This document shows, one piece after another, positions 43,415-57,300 of a stretch of DNA of 64,000 bases. Under the pieces are notes generated by a model, which worked only from the letters and a program-made list of their open reading frames with translations, ran no database searches and was not told where the DNA came from. The translations under genes and the position numbers were made by a program. Position 1 is the first letter of the stretch. The number at the start of each line of letters is the position of its first letter. The stretch is from contig CAWZYM010000477.1 of NCBI GenBank assembly GCA_963966185.1, forward strand, positions 12,501 through 76,500, written 5' to 3'. This DNA is from Rhabditoides inermis. Its lineage: Eukaryota; Nematoda; Chromadorea; Rhabditida; Rhabditidae.

Positions 43415-46402
43415 TCTGGCCCCCCATCTGCCACCAACGAAACGCATTCCTTTCGTGCATAAAACAATTGCACAGAAAGAAACCACAACCCCTACCAAAC
43501 ATCAAACCACAATCAACCGAAACTCTCTATCGAACACCACAACATTTTACAAGCTACCAGCACTGCCAACCAAAGTCGCCTTACAAACACTGCGCGCTAA
43601 CATCCGAAACCCACAGACGGGACAGACCCGCAACATTGTCATCTTATTAGATGGCGGATCAAACAGAAGTTTCATAACCCAACAACTTGCTGACCAACTT
43701 GACCTTCAAGTCAATGATGTTCACGACGAGACATTCGTAGTGTTCGGAGGCACCACGCGGCATGTCCGAACCGGTACCGCAACCGTCGAACTATACGGTA
43801 TCAACGGCATCTCAGTCAAGGTCAAACTGACAACGCAACCCGAGATCACACAATCATACTTCACTTATCACCTACAACCACAAGATATGACATCAGTTCA
43901 AAAGCACAACATTCATCTAACAGACATTCATGACATGAAAGTGAAACCAGATATTCTCATTGGCAGCGACCTACTCAACCTTGTTAGCCTGAGCACAACA
44001 CAACTAGCCACTGATCTACCATCCGGCCTGCGCGCTAGCAATACCATATTCGGTCATGCACTCTCCGGCAGCTACTACATTGATCAACAACTGACAGAAC
44101 CATACCACGCATACCACATCTCATTCAACGACAAGGTCCAGGAGTTCTGGAACCTCGACTGCATGGGCATCACAGACCCGCACGAGTTCGACACGCTCTA
44201 TGCTATCAACAAGCGAGTAGATGAACAGTTTCTCAAAACAGTGCGGCTAGACAGTGATGGCATCCATGTCGGCTTGCCTTGGAAGGATAACCACCCTCCA
44301 CTCAACGACAACTTCAACATGGCCTTTGTGCGACTAAGAAACATTATCCGCAAACTCGAAGCGAAACCGAAACTACTCGAAGCATACGATAACATCATGA
44401 AAGAGCAGTTGCGAAAAGGTGTGATAGGGTACGCTCCCTTCAACCGAACACCGCGCACATTCTTCATGCCCCACTCATATGTGGAGAAACCAGGCAGTAC
44501 CACACCGATCCGAATAGTGTACGATGCGAGCAGTCACTCTGCCGGCTCACCCTCACTCAACGACTGCCTCCACCAAGGCCCCTCCTACCTGCCCCAACTG
44601 TGCGGCATACTACTGAGGGCACGACTCTATCCAATCATTGTCATTGCGGACATTGAGAAAGCTTTTCTGCAATTGAGCCTATTTCCCGAGGATAGAGACG
44701 CCGTCAGGTTTCTCTGGCTCGAAGACTACACCAAGGGATTCTCCCGCGACAACATAAGAGAGTACGCTTTCCAAAAAGTACCATTCGGCGTCTCATCGAG
44801 CCCCTACCTACTCGCTGCATCCATCAAGTATATACTATCATTTGTGCCCCACATCGGAAAAGACATTCTGCGAGACTGCTATGTCGACAACCTTGTGCAA
44901 CATGCACTCACTACCCAACAAGCCACCGACAACGCTCACCAAGCCAAAGAAATCTTCCATAAAGCGAAGATGAACTTGCGTTCATTCATATCAAACAAGC
45001 AAGAAGTCACCAAATCATTCAACGAGTGCGATCGTGCCAAAGACCCAATCCAGAAACTGCTAGGTATACGGTGGGATACGGTAGCTGATACATTCACTCT
45101 CAAGTGCTTCCTCCCACACAACGATAAACCAACGAAACGCGCGGTCACATCTGCTATCGCAGCCAACTATGACCCACTCGGTCTGATCAGCCCCACCCTC
45201 ACAGTGGCCAAGGTGTTGCAACAGAAGCTTTGGAACGAGCCGCGCAAGTGGGACGAGCCACTGCCCGCTCACCTCGCCGACGAGTGGAACGAGATCGCCC
45301 GTGACTCACATCATGACATCACTCTACCGCGCTCCATCACACAACACTCACTCGAATCCATCTACACACTGTGCATCTTCAGTGATGCATCCATTCATGC
45401 CCACGGTTGCTGCGCATATATCCGAGAACAGACACGAGAGGGACAGGTCATTGTCAACCTCATCTACTCCAAACTCAAACTCGCACCAACGAAGGGCGCG
45501 AAAGAGCAAAACAATCTATCGCCCAGAACCGAGAAACAGAAGAGCAAAAAACTATTAACCATTCCGCGTCTAGAACTCATGGCTATCCTCACAGCTATTC
45601 GCGCAGCTAAGTTTCTATTAAAACAACTCGACCTTCCTGTGCACCACCTACACCTATTTACGGACTCTACCATCGCGAAAGACTGGATACACAACAACCG
45701 CGACAAACTAGAACCATTTGTGAATAACCGAGTGAAAGAGATAAGAGAGACCGCGCCTGCTCTACAACAATCGCACTCCTTGCTCTCGCCAGTCAGCCTA
45801 CACCACACACCAACCAATCAAAACCCAGCAGACACAGTCAGTAGAGGAGAATCAGGAAGAGAATTACAAAACAACGCGCAATGGTGGCATGGTCCCCCAT
45901 TCCTCCAACAACCATCCCATACCTGGAACACTCCGGTGCTGCTCTCCCTGTCCGAGCCGACGCCCTCGCTGCCAGACGATGCCGACGCGCTTGGCTCTGA
46001 ACAGACAATAATCAATACAGTACAATCCACAGCGGACTGGGACGAACATTTTACCAAGTGCCTACAACCTGATCGATTCTCAACACTACACCGCTATCGA
46101 AGGCACATACAGTACATCGCTACTTTCATCAAGTTATGTACGCGTGCAACAAGATCGCGAAAAATCACAACGAGGGTTGACTACAACGCGCCCATTCACG
46201 ATGTCACTGATACTCTGATACATATAATTCATCAACGTAAACATGTGGATTTGACTCACCCGTCCCTTGTTGAACTCGGCCTCGTTGTCGACCAGCATGG
46301 TGTCGTCCGATGCGGCGGTCGCCTGAAACAGTCCGATCTCAGTCACTCCGCCAGAACACCTATCCTGATTGCGAGACACTCACATCTCGCCACACTCATC
46401 AA
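43415..46402 (+). pseudogene. BEL/Pao pol (protease, RT, RNase H, integrase start), right copy, truncated at both ends
   Basis: One open frame of about 1,000 pol residues. It starts inside the protein without a proper ATG. Protease-like segment: ILLDGGSNRSFI (DGG in place of the usual DSG/DTG). RT: IRIVYDASS, IVIADIEKAFLQLSL (motif A), FQKVPFGVSSSPYLL (motif B) and CYVDNLVQH at about 44878-44895, where the second catalytic Asp of YVDD is Asn. Then TSAIAANYDPLGLISP (Peptidase A17 region), RNase H (FSDAS, IPRLELMA, LFTDST, NPADTVSRG) and the integrase N-terminus up to HSHLATLI. At 46403 it becomes satellite, which prolongs the frame by over 200 meaningless residues to 47096. The Asn in motif C and the truncations make it non-functional. 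Confidence 0.9.
45204..46402. repeat. Inverted repeat arm (pol part), right
   Basis: Reverse complement of 40950-40304 joined to 31838-31284, about 1.2 kb with roughly 1% difference by eye. The mirror symmetry continues into satellite for at least 600 bp on each side (31283 leftwards, 46403 rightwards). Confidence 0.88.
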
Positions 46403-48314
46403 GTTTGCGGAAATATTGCGCAAAAGTTTGCGGAAATATTGCGCAAAGTACTTTGCGGAAATATTGCGCAAAAGTTTGCTCAAATATTGCGCAAAAGTTT
46501 GCGGAAATATTGCGCAAAAGTTTGCGGAAATATTGCGCAAAAGTTTGCGGAAATATTGCGCAAAGTACTTTGCGGAAATATTGCGCAAAAGTTTGCGGAA
46601 ATATTGCGCAAGTACTTTGCGGAAATATTGCGCAAAAGTTTGCGGAAATATTGCGCAAAATACTTTGCGGAAATATTACTCAAAAGTTTGCGAAAATATT
46701 GCGCAAAAGTTTGCGGAAATATTGCGCAAAAGTTTGCGGAAATATTGCGCAAAAGTTTGCGGAAATATTGCGCAAAGTACTTTGCGGAAATATTGCGCAA
46801 AGTACTTTGCGGAAATATTGCGCAAAAGTTTGCTCAAATATTGCGCAAAAGTTTGCGGAAATATTGCGCAAAAGTTTGCGGAAATATTACCCAAACGTTT
46901 GCGGAAATTTTGCGCAAAGTACTTTGCGGAAAAATTACCCAAAAGTTTGCGGAATAATTGCGCAAAAGTTTGCGTAAATATTACCCAAAAGTTTGCGGAA
47001 ATATTACTCAAAAGTCTGCGGAAATTTTACCCAAAAGTTTGCGGAAATTTGCGCAAAGTACTTTGCGGAAAAATTACCCAAAAGTTTGCGGAATAATTGC
47101 GCAAAAGTTTGCGGAACTATTGCGCAAAAGTTTGCGGAAATTTTGCGCGAAGTACTTTGCGGAAATATTGCGCAAAAGTTTGCGGAAATATTACCCAAAC
47201 GTTTGCGGAAATTTTGCGCAAAGTACTTTGCGGAAAAATTACCCAAAAATTTGCGGAATAATTGCGCAAAAGTTTGCGTAAATATTACCCAAAAGTTTGC
47301 GGAAATATTACTCAAAAGTCTGCGGAAATTTTACCCAAAAGTTTGCGGAAAAATTACCCAAAAGTTTGCGGAATAATTGCGCAAAAGTTTGCGGAACTAT
47401 TGCGCAAAAGTTTGCGGAAATTTTGCGCGAAGTACTTTGCGGAAATATTACCCAAAAAGTTGCGGAATAATTGCGCAAAAGTTTGCGGAAATTTTGCGCA
47501 AAGTATTTTGCGGAAATATTACCCAAAAGTTTGCGGAAATATTGCGCAAAAGTTTGCGGAAATATTGCGCAAAGTATTTTGCGGAAATATTGCGCAAAAG
47601 TTTGCGGAAATATTGCGCAAAAATTTGCGGAAATATTACCCAAACGTTTGCGGAAATTTTGCGCAAAGTTCTTTGCGGAAATATTACCCGAAAGTTTGCG
47701 GAAATTTTACCCAAAAGTTTGCGGAAATATTGCCCAAAAGTTTGCGGAAATATTGCGCAAAATACTTTGCGGAAAAATTACCCAAAAGTTTGCGGAAATT
47801 TTACCCAAAAGTTTGCGGAAATATTACCCAAAAGTTTGCGGAAATATTGCGCAAAGTACTTTGCGGAAAAATTACCCAAAAGTTTGCGGAAATATTGCGC
47901 AAAAGTTTGCGGAAATATTGCGCAAAATACTTTGCGGAAAAATTACCCAAAAGTTTGCGGAAATTTTACCCAAAAGTTTGCGGAAATATTACCCAAACGT
48001 TTGCGGAAATATTGCGCAAAGTACTTTGCGGAAAAATTACCCAAAAGTTTGCGGAATAATTGCGCAAAAGTGTGCGGAAATATTACCCAAAAGTTTGCGG
48101 AAATATTGCGCAAAAGTTTGCCGAAATATTGCGCAAAGTACTATGCGGAAATATTACCCAAAAGTTTGCGGAAATATTGCGCAAAAGTTTGCGGAAATTT
48201 TGCGCAAAGTACTTTGCGGAAAAATTACCCAAAAGTTTGCGGAATAATTGCGCAAAAGTTTGCGTAAATATTACCCAAAAGTTTGCGGAAATATTACCCA
48301 AAAGTTTGCGGAAA
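46403..48314 (+). repeat. Satellite family B, forward-sense array after pol
   Basis: Plus-sense monomers (gcgcaaaagtttgcggaaatatt, acccaaaagtttgcgg...), starting mid-monomer at the pol junction. The first about 600 bp mirror 31283-30700 almost base for base. It ends with gtttgcggaaacccaa, where the orientation flips. Confidence 0.94.
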
Positions 48315-51300
48315 CCCAATTTTTCCGCAAAGTACTTTGCGCAATATTTCCGCAAACTTTTGGGTAATATTTCCGCAAACTTTTGCGCAATTATTCCGCA
48401 AACTTTTGGTAATTTTTCCGCAAAGTACTTTGCGCAATATTTCCGCAAACTTTTGGGTAATATTTCCGCAAACTTTTGTGCAATATTTCCGCAAACTTTT
48501 GGGTAATATTTCCGAAAACTTTTGGGTAATTTTTCCGCAAAGTACTTTGCGCAATATTTCCGCAAACTTTTGCGCAATATTTCCGCAAACTTTTGGGTAA
48601 AATTTCCGCAAACTTTTGGGTAATATTTCCGCAAAGTACTTTGCGCAAAATTTCCGCAAACGTTTGGGTAATATTTCCGCAAAGTACTTTGCGCAAAATT
48701 TCCGCAAACTTTTGCGCAATATTTCCGCAAACTTTTGGGTAATATTTCCGCAAAGTACTTTGCGCAAAATTTCCGCAAACGTTTGGGTAATATTTAAGCA
48801 AAGTACTTTGCGCAAAATTTCCGCAAACTTTTGGGTAAAATTTCCGCAAACTTTTGGGTAATATTTCCGCAAACTTTTGCGCAATTATTCCGCAAAATTT
48901 TGGGTAATTTTTCCGCAAAGTACTTTGCGCAATATTTCCGCAAACTTTTGCGCAATATTTCCGCAAACTTTTGCGCAATATTTCCGCAAACTTTTGGGTA
49001 ATATTTACGCAAACTTTTGCGCAATTATTCCGCAAACTTTTGGGTAATTTTTCCGCAAAGTACTTTGCGCAATATTTCCGCAAACTTTTGGGTAATATTT
49101 CCGCAAACTTTTGCGCAATTATTCCGCAAACTTTTGGGTAATTTTTCCGCAAAGTACTTTGCGCAATATTTCCGCAAACTTTTGGGTAATATTTCCGCAA
49201 ACTTTTGGGTAATATTTACGCAAACTTTTGCGCAATTATTCCGCAAACTTTTGGGTAATTTTTCCGCAAAGTACTTCGCGCAATATTTCCGCAAACTTTT
49301 GGGTAATATTTCCGCAAAGTACTTTGCGCAAAATTTCGGCAAACTTTTGCGCAACATTTCCGCAAACTTTTGGGTAATATTTCCGCAAACTTTTGCGCAA
49401 TTATTCCGCAAACTTTTGGGTAATTTTTCCGCAAAATACTTTGCGCAATATTTCGGCAAACTTTTGCGCAATATTTCCGCAAACTTTTGGGTAATATTTC
49501 CGCAAACTTTTGAGTAATTTTTCCGCAAAGTACTTTGCGCAATATTCCCGCAAACTTTTGGGTAATTTTTCCGCAAAGTACTTTGCGCAATATTTCCGCA
49601 AACGTTTGGGTAATATTTCCGCAAACTGTTGGGTAATTTTTCCGCAAAGTACTTTGCGCAATATTTCCGCAAACTTTTGCGCAATATTTCCGCAAACTTT
49701 TGGGTAAAATTTCCGCAAACTTTTGGGTAATATTTCCGCAAAGTACTTTGCGCAAAATTTCCGCAAACGTTTGGGTAATATTTCCGCAAAGTACTTTGCG
49801 CAAAATTTCCGCAAACTTTTGCGCAATATTTCCGCAAACTTTTGGGTAATATTTCCACAAAGTACTTTGCGCAAAATTTCCGCAAACGTTTGGGTAATAT
49901 TTACGCAAAGTACTTTGCGCAAAATTTCCGCAAACTTTTGGGTAAAATTTCCGCAAACTTTTGGGTAATATTTCCGCAAACTTTTGCGCAATTATTCCGC
50001 AAACTTTTGGGTAATTTTTCCGCAAAGTACTTTGCGCAATATTTCCGCAAACTTTTGCGCAATATTTCCGCAAACTTTTGCGCAATATTTCCGCACACTT
50101 TTGGGTAATATTTACGCAAACTTTTGCGCAATTATTCCGCAAACTTTTGGGTAATTTTTCCGCAAAGTACTTTGCGCAATATTTCCGCAAACTTTTGGGT
50201 AATATTTCCGCAAAGTACTTTGCGCAAAATTTCGGCAAACTTTTGCGCAACATTTCCGCAAACTTTTGGGTAATATTTCCGCAAACTTTTGCGCAATTAT
50301 TCCGCAAACTTTTGGGTAATTTTTCCGCAAAATACTTTGCGCAATATTTCGGCAAACTTTTGCGCAATATTTCCGCAAACTTTTGGGTAATATTTCCGCA
50401 AACTTTTGAGTAATTTTTCCGCAAAGTACTTTGCGCAATATTCCCGCAAACTTTTGGGTAATTTTTCCGCAAAGTACTTTGCGCAATATTTCCGCAAACG
50501 TTTGGGTAATATTTCCGCAAACTTTTGGGTAATATTTCCGCAAAATACTTTGCGCAAAATTTCCGCAAACTTTTGGGTAATATTTCCGCAAACTTTTGCG
50601 CAATATTTCCGCAAACTTTTGGGTAAAATTTCCGCAAACTTTTGGGTAATATTTCCGCAAAGTACTTTGCGCAATATTTCCGCAAACTTTTGGGTCATTT
50701 TTCCGCAAAGTACTTTGCGCAATATTTCCGCAAACGTTTGGGTAATATTTCCGCAAACTTTTGGGTAATATTTCCGCAAACTTTTGCGCAATTATTCCGC
50801 AAACTTTTGGGTAATTTTTCCGCAAAATACTTTGCGCAATATTTCGGCAAACTTTTGCGCAATATTTCCGCAAACTTTTGGGTATTTTTTCCGCAAAGTA
50901 CTTTGCGCAATATTTCCGCAAACTTTTGCGCAATATTTCCGCAAACTTTTGCGCAATATTTCCGCAAACTTTTGGGTAAAAATTTCCGCAAACTTTTGGG
51001 TAATATTTCCGCAAAGTACTTCGCGCAAAATTTCCGCAAACTTTTGGGTAATATTTCCGCAAAGTACTTTGCGCAAAATTTTCGCAAACGTTTGGGTATT
51101 ATTTCCGCAAAGTACTTTGCGCAAAATTTCCGCAAACTTTTGCGCAATATTTCCGCAAACTTTTGGGTAATATTTCCGCAAACTTTTGGGTAATTTTTTC
51201 CGCAAAGTACTTTGCGCAATATTTCCGCAAACTTTTGGGTAATATTTCCGCAAACTTTTGGGTAATATTTACGCAAACTTTTGCGCAATTATTCCGCAAA

Positions 51301-54300
51301 CTTTTGGGTAATTTTTCCGCAAAGTACTTCGCGCAATATTTCCGCAAACTTTTGGGTAATATTTCCGCAAACTTTTGCGCAATATTTCCGCAAACTTTTG
51401 CGCAACATTTCCGCAAACTTTTGGGTAATATTTCCGCAAACTTTTGGGTAATTTTTCCGCAAAGTACTTTGCGCAATATTTCCGCAAACTTTTGCGCAAT
51501 ATTTCCGCAAACTTTTGGGTAAAAATTTCCGCAAACTTTTGGGTAATATTTCCGCAAAGTACTTTGCGCAAAATTTTCGCAAACGTTTGGGTAATATTTC
51601 CGCAAAGTACTTTGCGCAAAATTTCCGCAAACTTTTGGGTAAAATTTCCGCAAACTTTTGGGTAATATTTCCGCAAACTTTTGCGCAATTATTCCGCAAA
51701 CTTTTGGGTAATTTTTCCGCAAAGTACTTTGCGCAATATTTCCGCAAACTTTTGGGTAATATTTCCGCAAACTTTTGCGCAATATTTCCGCAAACTTTTG
51801 GGTAATATTTCCGCAAACTTTTGGGTAATTTTTCCGCAAAGTACTTTGCGCAATATTTCCGCAAACTTTTGGGTAATATTTCCGCAAACTTTTGGGTAAT
51901 ATTTACGCAAACTTTTGCGCAATTATTCCGCAAACTTTTGGGTAATTTTTCCGCAAAGTACTTCGCGCAATATTTCCGCAAACTTTTGGGTAATATTTCC
52001 GCAAAGTACTTTGCGCAAAATTTCGGCAAACTTTTGCGCAACATTTCCGCAAACTTTTGGGTAATATTTCCGCAAACTTTTGCGCAATTATTCCGCAAAC
52101 TTTTGGGAAATTTTTCCGCAAAATACTTTGCGCAATATTTCGGCAAACTTTTGCGCAATATTTCCGCAAACTTTTGGGTAATATTTCCGCAAACTTTTGG
52201 GTAATTTTTCCGCAAAGTACTTTGCGCAATATTCCCGCAAACTTTTGGGTAATTTTTCCGCAAAGTACTTTGCGCAATATTTCCGCAAACTTTTGGGTAA
52301 TTTTTCCGCAAAGTACTTTGCGCAATATTTCCGCAAACGTTTGGGTAATATTTCCGCAAACTTTTGGGTAATATTTCCGCAAAATACTTTGCGCAAAATT
52401 TCCGCAAACTTTTGGGTAAAATTTCCGCAAACTTTTGCGCAATTATTCCGCAAACTTTTGGGTAATTTTTCCGCAAAGTACTTTGCGCAATATTTCCGCA
52501 AACTTTTGCGCAATATTTCCGCAAAGTACTTTGCGCAAAATTTCCGCAAACTTTTGGGTAAAATTTCCGCAAACTTTTGGGTAAAATTTCCGCAAACTTT
52601 TGGGTAATATTTCCGCAAACTTTTGCGCAATTATTCCGCAAACTTTTGCGCAATTATTCCGCAAACTTTTGGGTAATTTTTCCGCAAAGTACTTTGCGCA
52701 ATATTTCCGCAAACTTTTGGGTAATATTTCCGCAAAGTACTTTGCGCAAAATTTCGGCAAACTTTTGCGCAACATTTCCGCAAACTTTTGGGTAATATTT
52801 CCGCAAACTTTTGCGCAATTATTCCGCAAACTTTTGCGCAATATTCCCGCAAACTTTTGGGTAATTTTTCCGCAAAGTACTTTGCGCAATATTTCCGCAA
52901 ACGTTTGGGTAATATTTCCGCAAACTTTTGGGTAATATTTCCGCAAAATACTTTGCGCAAAATTTCCGCAAACTTTTGCAAAATATTTCCGCAAACTTTT
53001 GCGCAATTATTCCGCAAACTTTTGAATAATTTTTCCGCATAGTACTTTGCGCAATATTTCCGCAAACTTTTGCGCAATATTTCCGCAAACTTTTGGGTAA
53101 TATTTCCGCAAACTTTTGCGCAATATTTCCGCAAACTTTTGGGTAAAATTTCCGCAAACCTTTGGGTAATATTTCCGCAAAGTACTTTGCGCAATATTTC
53201 CGCAAACTTTTGGGTAATTTTTCCGCAAAGTACTTTGCGCAATATTTCCGCAAACGTTTGGGTAATATTTCCGCAAACTTTTGGGTAATATTCCCGCAAA
53301 ACACTTTGCGCAAAATTTCCGCAAACTTTTGCGAAATATTTCCGCAAACTTTTGCGCAATTATTCCGCAAACTTTTGGGTAATTTTTCCGCAAAGTACTT
53401 TGCGTAATATTTCCGCAAACTTTTGGGTAATATTTCCGCAAAGTACTTTGCGCAAAATTTCCGCAAACTTTTGCGCAATATTTCCGCAAACTTTTGGGTA
53501 ATATTTCCGCAAAGTATTTTGCGCAATATTTCGGCAAACTTTTGCGCAATATTTCCGCAAACTTTTGGGTAATATTTCCGCAAACTTTTGGGTAATATTT
53601 CCGCAAAACACTTTGCGCAAAATTTCCGCAAACTTTTGCGAAATATTTCCGCAAACTTTTGCGCAATTATTCCGCAAACTTTTGGGTAATATTTCCGCAA
53701 ACTTTTGCGCAATTTTTCCGCAAACTTTTGGGTAATTTTTCCGCAAAGTACTTTGCGCAATATTTCCGCAAACTTTTGGGTAATATTTCCGCAAATTACT
53801 TTGCGCAAAATTTCCGCAAACGTTTGGGTAATATTTCCGCAAAGTACTTTGCGCAAAATTTCCGCAAACTTTTGCGCAATATTTCCGCAAACTTTTGCGC
53901 AATTATTCCGCAAACTTTTGGGTAATTTTTCCGCAAAGTACTTTGCGCAATATTTCCGCAAACTTTTGGGTAATATTTCCGCAAAGTACTTTGCGAAAAA
54001 ATTCCGCAAACTTTTGGGTAAAATTTCCGCAAACTTTTGCGCAATTATTCCGCAAACTTTTGGGTAATTTTTCCGCAAAGTACTTTGCGCAATATTTCCG
54101 CAAACTTTTGGGTAATATTTCCTCAAACTTTTGCGCAATATTTCCGCAAACTTTTGGGTAATATTTCCGCAAACTTTTGGGTAATATTTCCGCAAAGTAC
54201 TTTGCGCAAAATTTCCGCAAACGTTTGGGTAATATTTCCACAAAGTACTTTGCGCAAAATTTCCGCAAACTTTTGGGTAAAATTTCCGCAAACTTTTGGG

Positions 54301-57300
54301 TAATATTTCCGCAAACTTTTGCGCAATTATTCCGCAAACTTTTGGGTAATTTTTCCGCAAAGTACTTCGCGCAATATTTCCGCAAACTTTTGGGTAATAT
54401 TTCCGCAAAGTACTTTGCGCAAAATTTCGGCAAACTTTTGCGCAACATTTCCGCAAACTTCTGGGTAATATTTCCGCAAACTTTTGCGCAATTATTCCGC
54501 AAACTTTTGGGTAATTTTTCCGCAAAATACTTTGCGCAATATTTCGGCAAACTTTTGCGCAATATTTCCGCAAACTTTTGGGTAATATTTCCGCAAACTT
54601 TTGGGTAATTTTTCCGCAAAGTACTTTGCGCAATATTCCCGCAAACTTTTGGGTAATTTTTCCGCAAAGTACTTTGCGCAATATTTCCGCAAACTTTTGG
54701 GTAATATTTCCGCAAAGTACTTTGCGCAATATTTCCGCAAACTTTTGGGTAATATTTCCGCAAACTTTTGGGTAATATTTACGCAAACTTTTGCGCAATT
54801 ATTCCGCAAACTTTTGGGTAATTTTTCCGCAAAGTACTTCGCGCAATATTTCCGCAAACTTTTGGGTAATATTTCCGCAAAGTACTTTGCGCAAAATTTC
54901 GGCAAACTTTTGCGCAACATTTCCGCAAACTTCTGGGTAATATTTCCGCAAACTTTTGCGCAATTATTCCGCAAACTTTTGGGTAATTTTTCCGCAAAAT
55001 ACTTTGCGCAATATTTCGGCAAACTTTTGCGCAATATTTCCGCAAACTTTTGGGTAATATTTCCGCAAACTTTTGGGTAATTTTTCCGCAAAGTACTTTG
55101 CGCAATATTCCCGCAAACTTTTGGGTAACTTTTCCGCAAAGTACTTTGCGCAATATTTCCGCAAACTTTTGGGTAATTTTTCCGCAAAGTACTTTGCGCA
55201 ATATTTCCGCAAACGTTTGGGTAATATTTCCGCAAATTTTTGGGTAATATTTCCGCAAAATACTTTGCGCAAAATTTCCGCAAACTTTTGCAAAATATTT
55301 CCGCAAACTTTTGCGCAATTATTCCGCAAACTTTTGGGTAATTTTTCCGCAAAGTACTTTGCGCAATATTTCCGCAAACTTTTGGGTAATATTTCCGCAA
55401 AGTACTTTGCGCAATATATCCGCAAACTTTTGGGTAATTTTTCCGCAAAGTACTTTGCGCAATATTTCCGCAAACGTTTGGGTAATATTTCCGCAAACTT
55501 TTGGGTAATATTTCCGCAAACTTTTGGGTTATTTTTCCGCAAAGTACTTTGCGCAATATTTCCGCAAACTTTTGCGCAATATTTCCGCAAACTTTTGGGT
55601 AAAATTTCCGCAAACTTTTGGGTAATATTTCCGCAAAGTACTTTGCGCAAAATTTCCGCAAACGTTTGGGTAATATTTCCGCAAAGTACTTTGCGCAAAA
55701 TTTCCGCAAACTTTTGGGTAAAATTTCCGCAAACTTTTGGGTAAAATTTCCGCAAACTTCTGGGTAATATTTCCGCAAACTTTTGCGCAATTATTCCGCA
55801 AACTTTTGCGCAATTATTCCGCAAACTTTTGGGTAATTTTTCCGCAAAGTACTTTGCGCAATATTTCCGCAAACTTTTGGGTAATATTTCCGCAAACTTT
55901 TGGGTAATTTTTTTGCAAAGTACTTTGCGCAATATTTCCGCAAACTTTTGGGTAATATTTCCGCAAAGTACTTTGCGCAAAATTTCCGCAAACTTTTGCG
56001 CAATATTTCCACAAAGTACTTTGCGCAAAATTTCCGCAAACTTTTGGGTAAAATTTCCGCAAACTTTTGGGTAATATTTCCGCAAACTTTTGCGCAATTA
56101 TTCCGCAAACTTTTGGGTAATTTTTCCGCAAAGTACTTCGCGCAATATTTCCAAAGTACTTTGCGCAAAATTTCGGCAAACTTTTGCGCAACATTTCCGC
56201 AAACTTCTGGGTAATATTTCCGCAAACTTTTGCGCAATTATTCCGCAAACTTTTGGGTAATTTTTCCGCAAAATACTTTGCGCAATATTTCGGCAAACTT
56301 TTGCGCAATATTTCCGCAAACTTTTGGGTAATATTTCCGCAAACTTTTGGGTAATTTTTCCGCAAAGTACTTTGCGCAATATTCCCGCAAACTTTTGGGT
56401 AATTTTTCCGCAAAGTACTTTGCGCAATATTTCCGCAAACTTTTGGGTAATATTTCCGCAAAGTACTTTGCGCAATATTTCCGCAAACTTTTGGGTAATA
56501 TTTCCGCAAACTTTTGGGTAATATTTACGCAAACTTTTGCGCAATTATTCCGCAAACTTTTGGGTAATTTTTCCGCAAAGTACTTCGCGCAATATTTCCG
56601 CAAACTTTTGGGTAATATTTCCGCAAAGTACTTTGCGCAAAATTTCGGCAAACTTTTGCGCAACATTTCCGCAAACTTCTGGGTAATATTTCCGCAAACT
56701 TTTGCGCAATTATTCCGCAAACTTTTGGGTAATTTTTCCGCAAAATACTTTGCGCAATATTTCGGCAAACTTTTGCGCAATATTTCCGCAAACTTTTGGG
56801 TAATATTTCCGCAAACTTTTGGGTAATTTTTCCGCAAAGTACTTTGCGCAATATTCCCGCAAACTTTTGGGTAACTTTTCCGCAAAGTACTTTGCGCAAT
56901 ATTTCCGCAAACTTTTGGGTAATTTTTCCGCAAAGTACTTTGCGCAATATTTCCGCAAACGTTTGGGTAATATTTCCGCAAATTTTTGGGTAATATTTCC
57001 GCAAAATACTTTGCGCAAAATTTCCGCAAACTTTTGCAAAATATTTCCGCAAACTTTTGCGCAATTATTCCGCAAACTTTTGGGTAATTTTTCCGCAAAG
57101 TACTTTGCGCAATATTTCCGCAAACTTTTGGGTAATATTTCCGCAAAGTACTTTGCGCAATATATCCGCAAACTTTTGGGTAATTTTTCCGCAAAGTACT
57201 TTGCGCAATATTTCCGCAAACGTTTGGGTAATATTTCCGCAAACTTTTGGGTAATATTTCCGCAAACTTTTGGGTTATTTTTCCGCAAAGTACTTTGCGC

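Noticed and set aside
46310..46957. Frames crossing from pol into satellite in non-pol frames
   Set aside because: Wrong frame relative to integrase and mirrored at 30726-31373; artefact of the junction.
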